Assembly (NCBI GenBank): GCA_026545765.1
Contig: CM048839.1
Coordinates: 5,877,835 to 5,941,834, forward strand
Reading direction: 5' to 3'
From: Plantago major
Taxonomy: Eukaryota > Streptophyta > Magnoliopsida > Lamiales > Plantaginaceae
Length of the DNA stretch: 64,000 nucleotides
Under the pieces are notes generated by a model. It was not told where the DNA came from. It was given only the letters and a program-made list of their open reading frames with translations, and made no database searches. Each line of letters begins with the position of its first letter. The stretch's first letter is position 1. The position numbers and the translations under genes are program-made. Below are positions 36,509 through 49,900 of this stretch, one piece after another.

Positions 36509-37716
36509 CTTCTTCTTCTTCTTCTAGTTTCTGCAATTTGTTCTGATAGATTTACAGCAAAGAGTTTATTTGAGAAGAAGATCTCTTCAATTTCACGTTT
36601 GTTTCTCTAATTCGTTGTGTTTCTGGTAAATGGTGACAATGCCATTGCTATTGACTGGAAGGAAAACTCAACTGATTGATTGTATTGGGCCTCCTTTTTT
36701 TTTTTTTTTTTAAAGTTCTGGAGAGTGCCAATTTGGGCGTTAACACCATGCACGAGAAGGCCCATTCAGCTCCCCCACAGGCCCACAAACTTGGTAACTG
36801 ATTCTATGTTTTGAATCCCGGTGAGTCGATCCAGTTGAACCTAAATCGCGTAGTCTGACTCAAGCAAGTTAATCTACCATTCCCCAAATCATATTCAAAA
36901 TTTTATACTAATATTCATAATGTAATAGTGAGGGGCAGAGGAATTGAATGATATTTTTAAGTATAAGTATAATGTTGTAGGAGAGAACATTTTATGTCAT
37001 CTTTTATGTATATTTATTTATATCACTAAAGTTATTAACTTATTATAAAAACCTTTATGATTCCATGTTACTTGCGTTATTCTGTCAAGGGCGAGCGTTA
37101 GCGAAGAGGCCCGGGAGGGCGGCGTGTGCGTAGGAAGCATTCCTTGAAATTTTGATTTTTTTTCCGTCGATCATAATCAATTTTGACCACTAATTAATTT
37201 TGAAATATAATTAAACTAAATATGTAACGCCGCATCCCCTTGTTGTCAAGACCCGTCCCTTTTGGCAGCAGTTCAGGAATAATTGTGCCAGCACAAAGGA
37301 TCGGGCAATGGTCCGCTGGAACGAGATGTTTCATCTATCAAGTTTCTATTATAAAACACATTTTACCCTTATTCACCAAACTTTCAAATGGTAAAAAATC
37401 CAAGTGGGATTTTATGATGCCCAGATCCTTTAAAATGGAGATGATATTCAAATGAAAGTCGAGAGAAGTTTACTTCAACAGAAACGGTAAAAATAGACTT
37501 TTCTGAAAGTTAACTAGAAATGATTTCACACTAACTCTATAAAGAGGCTTTTGCATACATGGAACTTAGTACCGACCATACAATTCAGTACCCTGAATTT
37601 TCATCGCATTGTTTGAAATCTTTCTGATTTGAGATAACATGTAAGCAAATTTCATAGATCCAAATACACCAAGGGAAGATAGCACGCAGACGATTGGTCA
37701 TACTATGTTCCTGTCT
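36509..37716. other. UNC50-TRM5 intergenic region
   Basis: UNC-50 5' flank with a CTTCTT-rich 5' UTR side, a poly(T) run at about 36694-36711, and a GC-rich island at about 37090-37135 of unknown origin. No gene recognised. Confidence 0.5.
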
Positions 37717-40700
37717 TTATAACGACTCTTGCCCAGTGACACAAGCTTCCTCCGGTAACTGAAAGCTTAAGCAAAACATTGCCTGCAGAAAACCAAATTC
37801 CAACCAAAATTATATCTCATCATATGACGTGATGAAGAAAAAACTCAACTTTCACGAACTAAGTCAGCAGCTTGTACCTTGTTAGGTGCAACATCTCTAA
37901 CCCTGTGAAATATTGGGCCGTGAATTGTAGTTCCCAGGGCTTTCTCTGCTTCCTGAATGATAACTGAGTTCTTAGTAGACTAAAAGGAGAAGAACTTAAT
38001 TCATGTACTATTAAAGGTCAAACACCTTGTTGGAAAGAGTACGTGTGTATAAACGGAACTTACTGATACTATGTATTCTTGTGTTTCACTCGACCTTATG
38101 AAGCAATAGCAGTGGATCCAGGGGAGAGATCCTTTCCAGTATCTTTTATTGATACAACCTCTAAAGGCATCTGCAAGGGTTATATTCATGCACTTCCTTC
38201 ATCTATGATGTATGATTAAACAAATGAACATACAAGGAACAAAATGTCCCTGAATATGAGCTTTAGAGCTTTACAGAGAACAGAGGAGAAAAGTGATTGC
38301 ATGGTATATCCAAGAGCTCAAAATGAGATGAGACATTACTACTAGCTCGGGGCTTGCCACCTTCACAAGCTTTTCTTTTGGTGCCAAATTTTAAAGAAAG
38401 CAGGTAGAATCAACTAAACTGGGAGTGTTTGGTCAAGTGTTAGCAGAAAGAGCAGAAAACCTAGTTTGTGCCTTTGTGGATGTCAAATTTTCAGAGATGA
38501 GGATCAAAAAGGCCTGCTAAAAATCTTAAGTCAAAAGAACTCTCTGCAAACAAGAAATACAATAGCGGCCTTCTCTTGGAATAAAATATATGTTAAGTTG
38601 AAAAGGGAGTTAAAACACCTATATGCGGGTGCAATATCATGAGATGAATAGACTTAAAACTCCAGTTCCATTTAAATGTAGAATATTGACATAGCAACAA
38701 ATGTTCAACAAAAAGAGTGAATAAAAGTAAAGGATGGGTGCAGAGAATTGAAGAAGCAGGAGAAAAGTTACCGATAAATTGTATAGCAGAGGCAGGTAAA
38801 TTCATTATGACATGATCAAAATGCTCCCAAGGCTTTGAATTAAATGGTGCAGAAGTCTTAATGCGTTTATTCGAGGTTTTCTTTTTCTTGTCAGCCACAT
38901 TTTCGGCAGTAGGTAAATTATCTGCAGCAGTCAAAGAAACACACTTATAGAAACCACTAATAGCATCCAGAAAGAAATGTGATACCGGTAAAATTGGTAA
39001 AATTTCATTGAGTACTTCTAGATTTAGGTCCCCTCACACTTATCTTTAATCTTCCTCCCCAAAAGGTTGTTGAAGTTGAACTTGGTACTTTCACATCTAT
39101 TCCATTTTAGATAGTTGAACAGATAAGAGAACCAAGTTTAACAAGTTTACGGAAAGAAAAGAACAATGAAATAAAGAATGAAAAGAGGGAAGAGAAAGAT
39201 CGAGTTTGAGGGGACTGTTAACTTATAGGACCATATTTAAATCAAGCCAAAACAAAAACTAAAGCACTAACTCGAAGCAACTTTATACTCCCTCTTTTCC
39301 AAAATGTAGTAGACCTTCTCTATGCATCCAGTCATTCAAACATATCAATATTTTCATAATCCCGAGAAGGATAGTAGTCTTTTTTTCAGGGTATTAGTGG
39401 AGGAAAATGTGAGAAAAACATTCTTGATATCTATCAAGTGACAGGATTTTGGATTAGAAAAGGCCCTTGCATGCTGGAAAGCAGGGAATATTTAGCAATA
39501 TTTCAATCAATTGAGTCTATCCTACCTTCATATATACTTTCAGCAGATCTTTTTGACATAGCTAAATCGGCACCTTCTCCAGCACTCACCACCCTTCCTA
39601 CACTTTCAGAATTTGTTCCATTTTCTTTTGGTATTTCTTTTAAATGACCTAAGATAGGCCTAAAAGTTAATACAGATTATAGAATCATCGCAAAATAACA
39701 AAGCCGAAACATGTTTACCAGCTAAAAGACTGTCTTCCAACTTCGTCTGACCATTGGTATACAGTCCCCCTTCATCTGTATTAGATTCTAGACAGACTTC
39801 ATTTGGAGGCACTTCCATTAATGAGGAGATAAACTTTCGGGCATCCAAATTGTACGCACAGACCAAATTATCAACCTTATTGATTTCTGCATTGATTTTC
39901 AAATAGCGAATGCTATCTGGATTTAAATCATTTGCATACACTTGGCAACCTTTTTGTGCTGCTGGAATAGCAAATGGACCAATACCAGCAAACATATCAC
40001 AAACTGTTTCTCCAGCCTGGAACATAGAAATTAGCCTCATGTGTTCATGCTCCAACCTGGAATTCCAATATACCAAACTATAATCGAGCTTGAATGTTGC
40101 CCCATACTGCTTAACCTCTGTAACCATATTACTTTCTCCAGCCAGCACTTCAAACTTTGGCACACGGAACTCATTTGTTATGGTCCCAACTTTATTGACA
40201 ATAGTCTTGATTCGTGGATAATTTTTCTAGAGAGTAAAATGGATAGCAGACTCAGTATGAGAGTAATACATAAAATATTTTCATATATATTTAAATCCGT
40301 GGAGTGTATTTGAAAGGTTGAATTAATTAAGAAATGCCATTACAAATTCGGATAACGAAATGTGTGAACTGTAAAGATCAGTAACAATATAATCACACAG
40401 GAACACTTTTTCCGAATGAGCTAATATACAGGTAAAGATTCATCCTTGCATAATCACTACAGTATGCCAGACTCCTAGTCTCCTGAGTCCAGAGTATAAA
40501 TCACTCTTGGATTGAATCAATTTTCCTATTAATGTTTTGAGGTTATAACCATACATATGAGAGGCACGTGTTATATGTACAAGAGTGCAACGATATTCAA
40601 TCTTGCATATTTTCACATTAACTCACCTCTAACAACATCATAACAACAGTGGTGTGCCGTAGATCCATACAAGGATCGACAATAAGGATAAACAGTATCA

Positions 40701-42113
40701 CCAACAATGCATTAACGGTTAACCAGAATCTTACTGCTAACGACAGCTCGATATGATGTAGAGCATTACACAATTTTTTTTTTAACAAATTTTTGAAATG
40801 TTCTTTATCATTGTGTGATTATTTACATATCATGTCAAACAGTTAAAGTCAATTATAGAACATAAAGATTCACAAGAATGAAATATTTAACTGTAAAAAG
40901 TCATATTTCGCTAAAGCATGAAAACTTATCAAACATACTCGAGAGTACAAGAATTTGCATGAGAACCATATTAACTTACATCAAAGATAACTTTGGCCAC
41001 AACATCCTTATACTGGAGTAAATCATCTGTTATATTCAGGTGTGCAATGTGGCCTGCATGAAGGAAAAAAGTCTGGTTTAGAAATCCTGAACAGAGATTT
41101 TATGCGAGAATATTTAGGTGCAGACTACAACCATTAAAAAAGAAAGAAAGAGAGAAAGAAAAAAGAATAACAACAAAGCACTCATCACCAAGACGCAATG
41201 GTTAATCCAGAAGAAATACTTAACTATTGTCTCAAATGATGAAGGCACTTCAATGCCAGCAGGCAGAATCTGCTTCAATATATGATCTGCAATGCACAAC
41301 ACTCAATGTCAAGTAAAATTTAGCAACAACAGACGTCTACATTTGCAGGATCCAGTCAACTTGTCCTCACTCAGACCTAATTTTATTTGGTAACATATGT
41401 GTAAGCATGGAACTAATTATGCAATTCATATGCAACGTTCAATAAGTTTGCAAATATATTATGATGAAAAAAACAAGTAAAAGGTAATGAAAATGCAGAT
41501 TACCTGCACCCCAATACGAATAACCGAGGGTAAGCGAATACGGGACTACTTCAATTTCTAATTTCTCCTTCAGCTCATCAATTTTATGACCAGGGATTCC
41601 AGACAAATCTGTCCAACACATTCATATAAAACTTCAGCTCATCACTTCACAGAACCAATATCGGTTACACCGATGTCCAAACCGTAACACCAAGTAATAG
41701 CTAAATACATAAAAGAGTACTAATGTTCGAAATGTCGGAAACTTGCCAGTTCAAACAATTTACCTCTCGAATGAAAATGAATTAATATACAGTGCATTAC
41801 AATAGCTGGTAAAGTTAGTACCTTCACTGCTGATTCTCTCAGATAATATTGCATACCGATGTTTCGGACAGGTGGGGTCTTCAATAATCGGTTTAATTCG
41901 TGGCCTGTCAAGCAAGTACCTTTTCCAAAAAAAAAAAAACAAGAAGTTGAAGAACAAATGAAGAAAATTGAAACGAAAAGGCTGACTTAGCAGCAAGAAG
42001 GAAGATGCATACCCGTTCAGAACTCGAGTTACGAGCTTACAATGCTCTCTAGGTACTCGAAGAGCCAGTAGGTTCAGTTTCAGGTCGAATTTGCTTTCGT
42101 CCAGGTTAATCAT
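37717..42113 (-). CDS. TRM5: tRNA (guanine37-N1)-methyltransferase TRM5
   Basis: Methylates G37 next to the anticodon, using S-adenosylmethionine, and protects the reading frame in translation. Minus-strand exons: 42113-42013, 41919-41822, 41608-41504, 41286-41225, 41053-40980, 40226-39719, 39636-39538, 38921-38772, 38170-38064, 37952-37878, 37782-37717. Motifs: [33 protein letters not shown], the SAM-binding [17 protein letters not shown] followed by [15 protein letters not shown], and the [10 protein letters not shown] active-site motif. The C-terminus is [10 protein letters not shown]...GQESL. The exon sum is 1445 nt, one short of a multiple of three: the 41286-41225 exon ends in phase 0 but the next needs phase 1. 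One base is missing at that donor (reads ATA-GTTAAG), either a real lesion, an unusual donor or a sequence error. The exon at 39636 is weakly conserved. Confidence 0.88.
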
Positions 42114-42497
42114 CGGTCCGTTAATTTCAATTGATAATAGTCAGCTGTAACCCTAATCTGCCAATTTGGTACTATTTTGCAGCGTTTTGTTTTCTTATTT
42201 CGGATGAAGACGATGGTCTCTTTTATTCTTCATTTGATCCTAGTTCGACTTCTTTTCCCTTTCAATTGACACCACATTGTTGATGGCGCCTTTACTTTGA
42301 GTCTTTGTTCTTTCAAAATCTTTACAATTGGATTCAACCAAATTGCATTCCTTGGTCCCTTCACTTTTCTCTTCATTCGAGAACTTCCAATAATCTAGGC
42401 TTCGGTTTGGTCGTTTGGTTGGTTACTCTTTCAAGTTGTCGTATGCAGTTTGCTCCAAGCTCCTTCCTCTTCATTGTTGAATGGACCTTTGTGCAAT
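42114..42497. other. TRM5 5' flank
   Basis: Upstream of the TRM5 start, reaching the NBS relic. No other gene seen. Confidence 0.5.
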
Positions 42498-43475
42498 TCA
42501 TAGCCAGATCATCTTATTCACAGGGATGTCATCATCATTTGAAAACATGCATGGGCACGGAAAACTACTCTTCAATTGATAGGGGAGTTTTTCATAGCGA
42601 AGCTGTATAATACTCGTCAGCGATTGATTTATGTCTCCAACAACTAGATTCGGCGTCATTCTTGTAGATGCATCTTCCCACTCAGTCTTTATTGACAAAA
42701 CATCATCACTTATTCTTGCATTTTCCTCAGTCGAAATACCCCAAATGACTACATGAGGCAATGGAAGACCATCACGAACGGTTGATGCACGTGCCCAACG
42801 CTCACCAATTCTTGAGTCACAACATAAATATCTCCATACACTCGTAGTGGAGAAGCTTCCAACTCTCGCCCGGATTCAGGAACCTCAGGCAATGAAGGTT
42901 GTCGGTACAAGTTACTCCAGCCACATCATTATGATTATGGTGAGTCGTGATCAAAACCCTGCCTAACTTGTTATCCTTCGTGGATATACCTCTGATCATG
43001 TCCCACACACCAGACATCAAGACATAGCTGATTACTATGAAAAACATTTCGGCCTACTGATGCTCCCTCACTTTATCTTTTATGCCATCAAGGGTAATGT
43101 ATGGAGGGTGAGGATCGACATTGTACTTGCTCATGTCCAGGATAGTGAGGAGCACATTACTCCAGTTGAGATTTTCGGAAACATTTACCCATATTTTGAT
43201 TGGAAACTCGTATTTGATACGTCCATCCTCGAAAATTTTCCAAGCCAGTGTAGTTTTTCCAATGCCAACCATACCAAATATTGAAGCGACTCCTAGCTTC
43301 TCCGATTCTCCATTTAGGAAGTTGATAAAGTGAAAAACTTCTTAATCAAAACCAACTATGTTTTGAGTTTTTCCTACATAAAATGTAACATAGAAACCTT
43401 AACACCCTCTCAGAACTGGACCATGCAACTTTTTCAATATTTTATCTACGACGTGGCTAACATCTTCTTTACTTA
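42498..43475 (-). pseudogene. Broken NBS-LRR (NB-ARC) resistance-gene fragment
   Basis: Read on the minus strand in several frames, NB-ARC landmarks appear in order: a VGFD-like linker, the P-loop GMVGIGKTTLAWKIFED (about 43285-43230), IKIWVNVSE, GVWDMIRG-like region, GRVLITTHHNHNDVA (RNBS-B), GLPHVV-like region, and LRYEKLPYQLKSSF (RNBS-D) near 42580-42540. There are in-frame stops upstream of the P-loop and at least two frame changes between the blocks, with no LRR region following. It resembles the NB-ARC of CC-type (Rx-like) plant immune receptors. It is a pseudogene fragment inserted or left between two conserved genes. Confidence 0.85.
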
Positions 43476-43934
43476 ATACGTGACGTTGTCAATATGAATT
43501 TAGTAGCCTAAAAATAACATAGGAAAATGGCTAAAAATCAATATTGAAGTCCAGAGGTGAGGGGAGGCACTACCGGATATGAGCAGGGAGGGAGTAGACG
43601 GTTCATGTAGATATGGATTGTATGTATGATTTATGGTTTGTGTGGTGTTATGTATAATGTAAATACTGTAGATATATTTTCGGATCAAATGGGGTTTCCG
43701 ACAGATGAAATCCAATCCGATCCTAAATCTTGAAAAACTGGATCCGAAATTCATCCAGACGCACCTGATTGGATTTCCGGATTCGGGTTGTATACATAAA
43801 TACTAGTACTACTCTTATACTACTCCCCAAATTTCCCCAAAATTTCCTGCATTCGACCTGAAGCAACATTCAAATCACAAAATCCCAAATTAACAGTGCC
43901 TAAATCCCCAATTCCAGCTAGGGTTTCGGCGAAC
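43476..43934. other. PRKRIP1 upstream region
   Basis: Intergenic DNA upstream of the PRKRIP1-like start, between it and the divergent NBS relic. An in-frame GTG at 43896 extends the frame but the ATG at 43935 is the likely start. Confidence 0.5.
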
Positions 43935-46208
43935 ATGTCACAAAGACCGACGTCGGTGGCTGCCGGAGAGCTGCAGATGGTTAAAGTGCCGGAGAGGAAG
44001 GCCCTCGCCGTGGCTCCGCTGCCTTCTTCAGCTCCGTCTTCAGCCATAGTCGAGTATCAACCGCCGGTCGTCAACATCGAAGACGAGGACCTCGAAGTCA
44101 AGCTCCGTCGAATTATCGACTGTGTTCCGGTTCGCGTCAGCAACACTTCCGGTAGTTCTGCTGGTTCTGGCTCCGGTGACTTTCATCAGGTATACATTAT
44201 CTCAGTTTTTTTTTTCGATAAACGTCTCGTAGCTGATGACTGTCTGTTAATGCCATCTAGTCATTTACCTCTCAGTAATTAGCTAGTATTCGTCATCATC
44301 ATGTGATTCAAACTGTATAACAAGTGTTTTGTAATGCCTAGTTGCCTGAAGCCTTGAACTATTGGACAATTTTAACGTTTCGTAGCTGATGATTGTCTGT
44401 TAATGCCATCTAGTCATTTACCTCTTCATAATTAGCTCATATTCGTCATCACCATGTGATTCAAACTTTATAACAAGTGAATTTTGTAATGCCTACTTGC
44501 CCAGTTGCTTGAAGCCTTGAACTATTGGACAATTTTAACGTTTCGTAGCTGATGATTGTCTGTTAATGCCATTTAGTCATTTACCTCTTCATAATTAGCT
44601 CATATTCGTCATCACCATGTGATTCAAACTGTATAACAAGTGAATTTTGTAATGCCTACTTGCTTGAAGTCTTGAACTATTGGACAAGCAATGGGCAATA
44701 AAGTTAGCTATGTTCAGGATATGGTGAAATATGAACCTTTATCTTTCACGAAAGTTTTCGGAAACGAGCTGAGAAGTCTTGTATAGTAGATAACGGAACG
44801 TAGCTGGTGATTGCCTGTTAATGACACTTAGTCATTTACCTCTTCATAATTAGCTCATATCAGTCATCAATTCATCATCATGTGATTCAAACTTTATAAG
44901 TGAATCTTGTAATGCCTAGATGCTAACTGCTGAACAGTTGGACAAGCATTGGCATTAAAGTTAGCTATGTTCAGGCTACAGTGATATATGAACCTTTTTT
45001 TTACAAAGGGTTCCGGAAACGAGCTAAGAAGTCTTATAGAGTAGATAAGGAATCGAGTATTATATGCAGTTTCAGTATTAAACACTGGGAGAAGATTGAT
45101 TGTTGCGTGAAGGCTTGGTTTGGTTTATGCACTTTCTAGATTACTACTTTTTAATTTTGTTTTCATGGAATTAAAACTGAAACATTTCGGGATTTTCCAG
45201 TAGATAAGTCGGGGAACTTCTATCCTTGACGAAAGTTTCATCATCTTGTATCTGCTCATGTGGTTTGCCATATTTCAATTTTGTTCTGTAATATGTGAAT
45301 GGATTTTCTACCTGCTATAGTTACTGTAGTTTCTACTCGTATCTGGTTTATGTATTGTTACATGGTTTGCTCTTAACGTCGATTTAAGAACTGTGAAAAA
45401 CTAGATATTCCAACATATTATAACATGCTGATGTGAACGGTTTGTTTTTAGTGAGTCATAAGAGAATTCTGATTTTTAGCTGGAATTTTGTTTGCTCAGT
45501 GTGTGAGTATTAGTTTCTTATCTTGAGAGTCGAAAGTTATGTGTTGCAATCTCTAGTACTACAAATAAAAGAAGAGTTTTTCTTTACTACATGCTCTGCT
45601 TTTTTGTCCTTTCAGCCATCATATATATTAATCTAGCTGTCTGGTCTTCTTTTTTTACGAATTGTTTCTTAAGTGCATACATTCTGTATAATAGCTGTAT
45701 GCCTATACCTGTGTGGTAAATCCATTTCTTGTCTATCAAGTAGGAAAAAGAGCATGGGAATAATGCTGAACCAGTGTTAGGATCATCCACATTGCCTTAA
45801 CATGAGAAAGTAACTGAGATACCTGCATAAAAGCTTCTGTAACATCATGGCTTGGTTTGATAGTAATCAAGCATCGTGTTACTTTATTTCTTGCTTCACT
45901 GTTTGGCCCTTAACCTTTTCGTTCTGGTTTTAATGGTACAGTACCGCCAAATGAGACGGAGAGAGCAAGATAGGCTTTCTAGGATGGATGCTGACTTCCA
46001 GAAAAGGAAAGAACTAACTGAATTCAACCAGAGAATGGAAGAAAGAAAAAAAGCTGATGAAGAGCGTACAGCAAAGAAGCGTTTAAAACGACAGAAGAAA
46101 AAGCAGAAGAAGAAACAGAAGAAAGCTAAATTAGAGTCCGGAGGAGAAGAGCATCAGAACGAACTATCTTCAGACGAGGACCAGGATTCAGATAACCATC
46201 AGGCTTAG
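43935..46208 (+). CDS. PRKRIP1-like nuclear protein
   Basis: Homologue of PRKR-interacting protein 1, a small basic nuclear protein that in animals binds double-stranded RNA and is found in spliceosomal complexes. Two exons, 43935-44189 and 45942-46208, give 173 residues in consistent phase 0. The junction joins GDFHQ to YRQMRRREQDRLSRMDADFQ, the family core. Then come EFNQRMEERKKADEERTAKK and a long Lys/Gln run (KRLKRQKKKQKKKQKK), likely helical and nuclear-localising, and an acidic tail (SSDEDQDSDN). The N-terminal Ala/Pro/Val-rich part is variable in the family. The intron is large and repeat-filled. Confidence 0.9.
44226..45070. repeat. Tandem repeats in the PRKRIP1-like intron
   Basis: The word CGTAGCTG(A/G)TGA(T/C)TG starts near 44228, 44381, 44544 and 44799 (spacings 153, 163, 255), each followed by CTGTTAATG and TAGTCATTTACCTCT. 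The last interval is longer because of an inserted block (GTTAGCTATGTTCAGG to GTCTTGTATAGTAGATAA), itself repeated once more at about 44955-45050. So two repeat types are interleaved. Confidence 0.88.
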
Positions 46209-46917
46209 ATGTAATCAATGTTTTTAAACCCGTTGCCATCCGCTCGGTTGGGCCAGTGATGGTATCTAAAACTGACCGAAACCTACTATGGAGTTTGCTT
46301 CGAATTAAGCCGGGTTCAACGGGGTAAAATCCTGGAATGCTCCGGGTCGACCTGTTAAACTGGAAATGCATGTTATTCATGTGATCTTGAATATTTGGTT
46401 TATCTCAATTTTGAGTTCTATCTATTATTTGAGCAAATAGAGGTGTATCACACTATCAACACAGTAAGAGATGTGTAAATTATGTAACCAAGTAGTAGTA
46501 TAATTTTTTAAACAAAATTTATGTTTTATTTTTCATAATTTTTAACGATGATAAATTTGAGGTTTATTTGATGTTAAATTAATTCTAAAAGTCTAATAAA
46601 GAATAACTTTTATGAGAGACTGCACCAAAACTCGCACGAACAACATCGCATTACTCTAATTATATCCACTAGTACTATGTTGTTCAAGAAGGGAGAGTAG
46701 CCAACCATATGAATTACCAACTAAATTTTGCTGCAGTCAACATATCTAGCAAATTAACACATACTAAAAGCTTAGTAGTAACTACTAACTAGAATATAAA
46801 CCAAAATATTCATCAGTACACTGTAAAGCTCCCAGAAAATCACAGAGAAAAGCTAGCTCCCATAAAGTTTACAACTAAAAGCAACCTAGACTAGACAACG
46901 TTCACTCGAATTGCATC
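46209..46917. other. PRKRIP1-SPT16 convergent intergenic region
   Basis: 3' flanks of two convergent genes. No other gene seen. Confidence 0.55.
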
Positions 46918-49900
46918 CTACCTAAACTTCATTCGCTTGGAGGCAGGCAAACTTGGTGCAACCCTCGACTTAGCAGTCGCCTTCCTGCGCCTTCTCTCAT
47001 CCTCACTGTCTGACTCATTCCCCCCTTCCATGTCGGCATTAGTAGCTTCCCTCTCAAGCTCTTCCCATGTCTTACCTTCATCCTCTTCTGAAACATCCTC
47101 TGAATCTTCTTCCGCGTCATCATCAGATTCCACTAGAGACTCGCTCTCCGAGTCTGATTCAGGCTCTGCATCAGAAGGCTCGTACTGGTCAGACTCTCCA
47201 GAGTTCTCAGAATCAGAATCTGAGGCTTCCAGGTTCAGAAATTCCCACCCACCCCCGTTAATGAACTGCTGTGGATCATCAGCGATAGTTTTCAAAATAG
47301 GACGCCAGTTGAGATTCATCCTGCTCTCATAATACTTGATGTCAGTTGTGTCAAGCCATTCCTTTATTCCGTCAAGTGAGCTGGACGGAATGGAGTCGAT
47401 TCTCATTACATCGCGCTTGAAGTCCTTGAACACAATGGCCATGTCAAAGTTCTTCTGTGCAAGACCAACCCTTTCCAAATTTACAATCTCAATCTCACTC
47501 AAGGTGATCACAACAAATGGAGTCTCAACCAGTTCAACCAAACAGGTTGAAGTTGGGACCATGAAAACTGAGGCCTTATGTGGAACCCCATGGAAACCGA
47601 GTTCTCTTAATGGCTGGTCGAACTCCAGGTCAAGAGATTTCTGGCTCCACAGATCATTCACCCGGTTAACAAAATGCTGAAAGTCCGTGTTTGTTTTATT
47701 TTTCCGATCCCTCTCCTTTTGTTCCTCCTCGATCTCATCCGGGTCATAATTTGACCTTCTCCCACCTCCGAGTGTTCGAACTGCCTCTATCACCTCGACA
47801 CAGAACTGAATATCTTTGGTCTTTCTGTTCCCCACCATAATGAAGTTATGAAGGTGGAAGTGAAGGAGTGTCATCATCTCTTTATCTGATGGCTGGAAAA
47901 AAGCATGCTTTATATTTGCAAACATAATATCAACACGCTCATCTTGCCTTGAGGTTGAATAACGAAAACCATTGACATGTGCCTCTAGCGTAGCACTCAA
48001 CTTTCGCGGACGGCCTCCAAAAGGAGTTCGAATCCACAAATCAGACAACCTGATTGGTCTGAACTTATTTCCTGCAAGCACAAGCCTCTCTTGGGTCACT
48101 AGGGTAGCCCTCTCCGCCCTCTCAGACTCCCTATCCATGACTTTACGCATGAGCGTTTTAATCATCTGCACAACTTCACTTGCGTGCCTTGGGTCCTTGG
48201 ACCGGAATGACACCTCCTTCAAGTAGACATCTCTCTGAGGATTGAATGGAGTGCCCGGTACATTAAAAGTTATAACAATATAATTTCGGCTATCCTGCCG
48301 GCTTGATAGAGTCTTCACCGTAGAAACGTGGAAAGGGACCAATTTTCCATAAATAGGAATCAGAATTGCCTCATGCTTCTGGTCGACCTGAATCATCATG
48401 TCCCTAGATCGTGGTAAATCGTTGACATTTTTGTAAGCAATCAACTCACTTGCTGTCTTTGCAGCAGATCGTCCATCTACAGTGCCAGAACCCACAGCAA
48501 GACGTCTAGCAGTTTCTTCATTCTTCTGGCGTGCTAGTTCAGCCTGGTGCAGCTTCCGTTGATCTTCCTTTGAAATCTCCCCATTGTCCGATCGCAGTGT
48601 AGCTTTGGAATATACCGCACCACTGGTCTTCGATTCTGGTTTCACCTTCACCGGCTCAACTTCATCTTCATTGAAAGAATAAGATATCTCTTCAAGGGCC
48701 TTTGTGCTGACTGAGGTTGCAACGTTACGGCCATCCTCAGTCACAATAACTGTATCATCAAGCAACAGTGCAAAATTCCGGCTCTTTGGTTTGTTAGTAT
48801 CTGCTTGCAAATTCTGGAAACCAACGGAAACATTGAACACCATTCCCGCTTTAACCACTCTATCAATTTTAACATTAAGAGTAGATCCTGTTTCACGGAA
48901 CTCCAAACCGATGCCTGTCCCAGCAGATTTTGTCAGGTTAGGGACCAAATTAGGAGCATCCTTTTTTACTACAGCAAGTGCTGCCTCATAAACCGCACTA
49001 AACCTAATCCCAGGTTTCAATGCCTGTATAGCTGCTTCCTGAGCCTTAAGAAGAACTTCATAAGCCCTGCTTTGCTCCGCGCTAGCATCAATGAGAATGC
49101 ATCTCGCAACATTTGAGCAGTAACTATTATAGCGCGAGCCAATCGCACAAATGATGATGCTGCAAGAGTCATAGTATAGGTTATCATCATTGTTCGAAGC
49201 ACTAGGCTTGAGATCAAAACTTCCACCACTCTGGAAGACAGGAGGATAACAGATGTCTACATTCTCAGCCTTCAATTTCACTTTCAACTTCACAGGATCC
49301 AGTATAGCCTCCGCTGTCTCGTCCATCAACGAGGAATGGGAAACCTTCTTTTCCTCGTCGATAATATTTTCAATCTTCGGAACCACATAGACCTTCATTG
49401 CACTAGCAGTCAAGTAAGCAGCTTTCTTGATACATGTTATCTCAACTTCCTCCTATACCGAAAAGAGGTCAGATACTCCATTCGAAATATCAGTCAGTTT
49501 GAGGCCTGAATGCTTTAGCTTATCAGCCCACAGTTCCAAGAGCTTCCCATCTGGCGTTTCCTTAGCTACATATCCAACTGTTGGGCCACCAGAACGGATT
49601 GCACGGAGTATAGAGTCCATCTGGTTGCTCCCACTTTCATTTTTTGGCTTCACATGTATGAAGACCTCCAATTTGATGGTAGACCTTTTGACAAGGTCGT
49701 CGAGCAGAGATGCTTTCTTCTGGCTGCACAGGAAATGAATGTGCTTGTCACCGAATACCATGATGGTTTCTGGAAACTCATAACCAAGCAACCAAATATT
49801 CAACGCAGACGACTTTAGGTAGCGCAAATCCTCCGAGACAGGTGGGGTAGCCACAGCAAGGACATCAGATGATCCCCAGTAAACGTCCCGGTGTTCACGC

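Noticed and set aside
39287-39400. CTCCCTCTTTTCC word in a TRM5 intron suggesting a MITE
   Set aside because: No convincing opposite terminus.
46937-47332. Open frame on the plus strand opposite SPT16
   Set aside because: Ser-rich shadow of the acidic SPT16 tail; no domain of its own.
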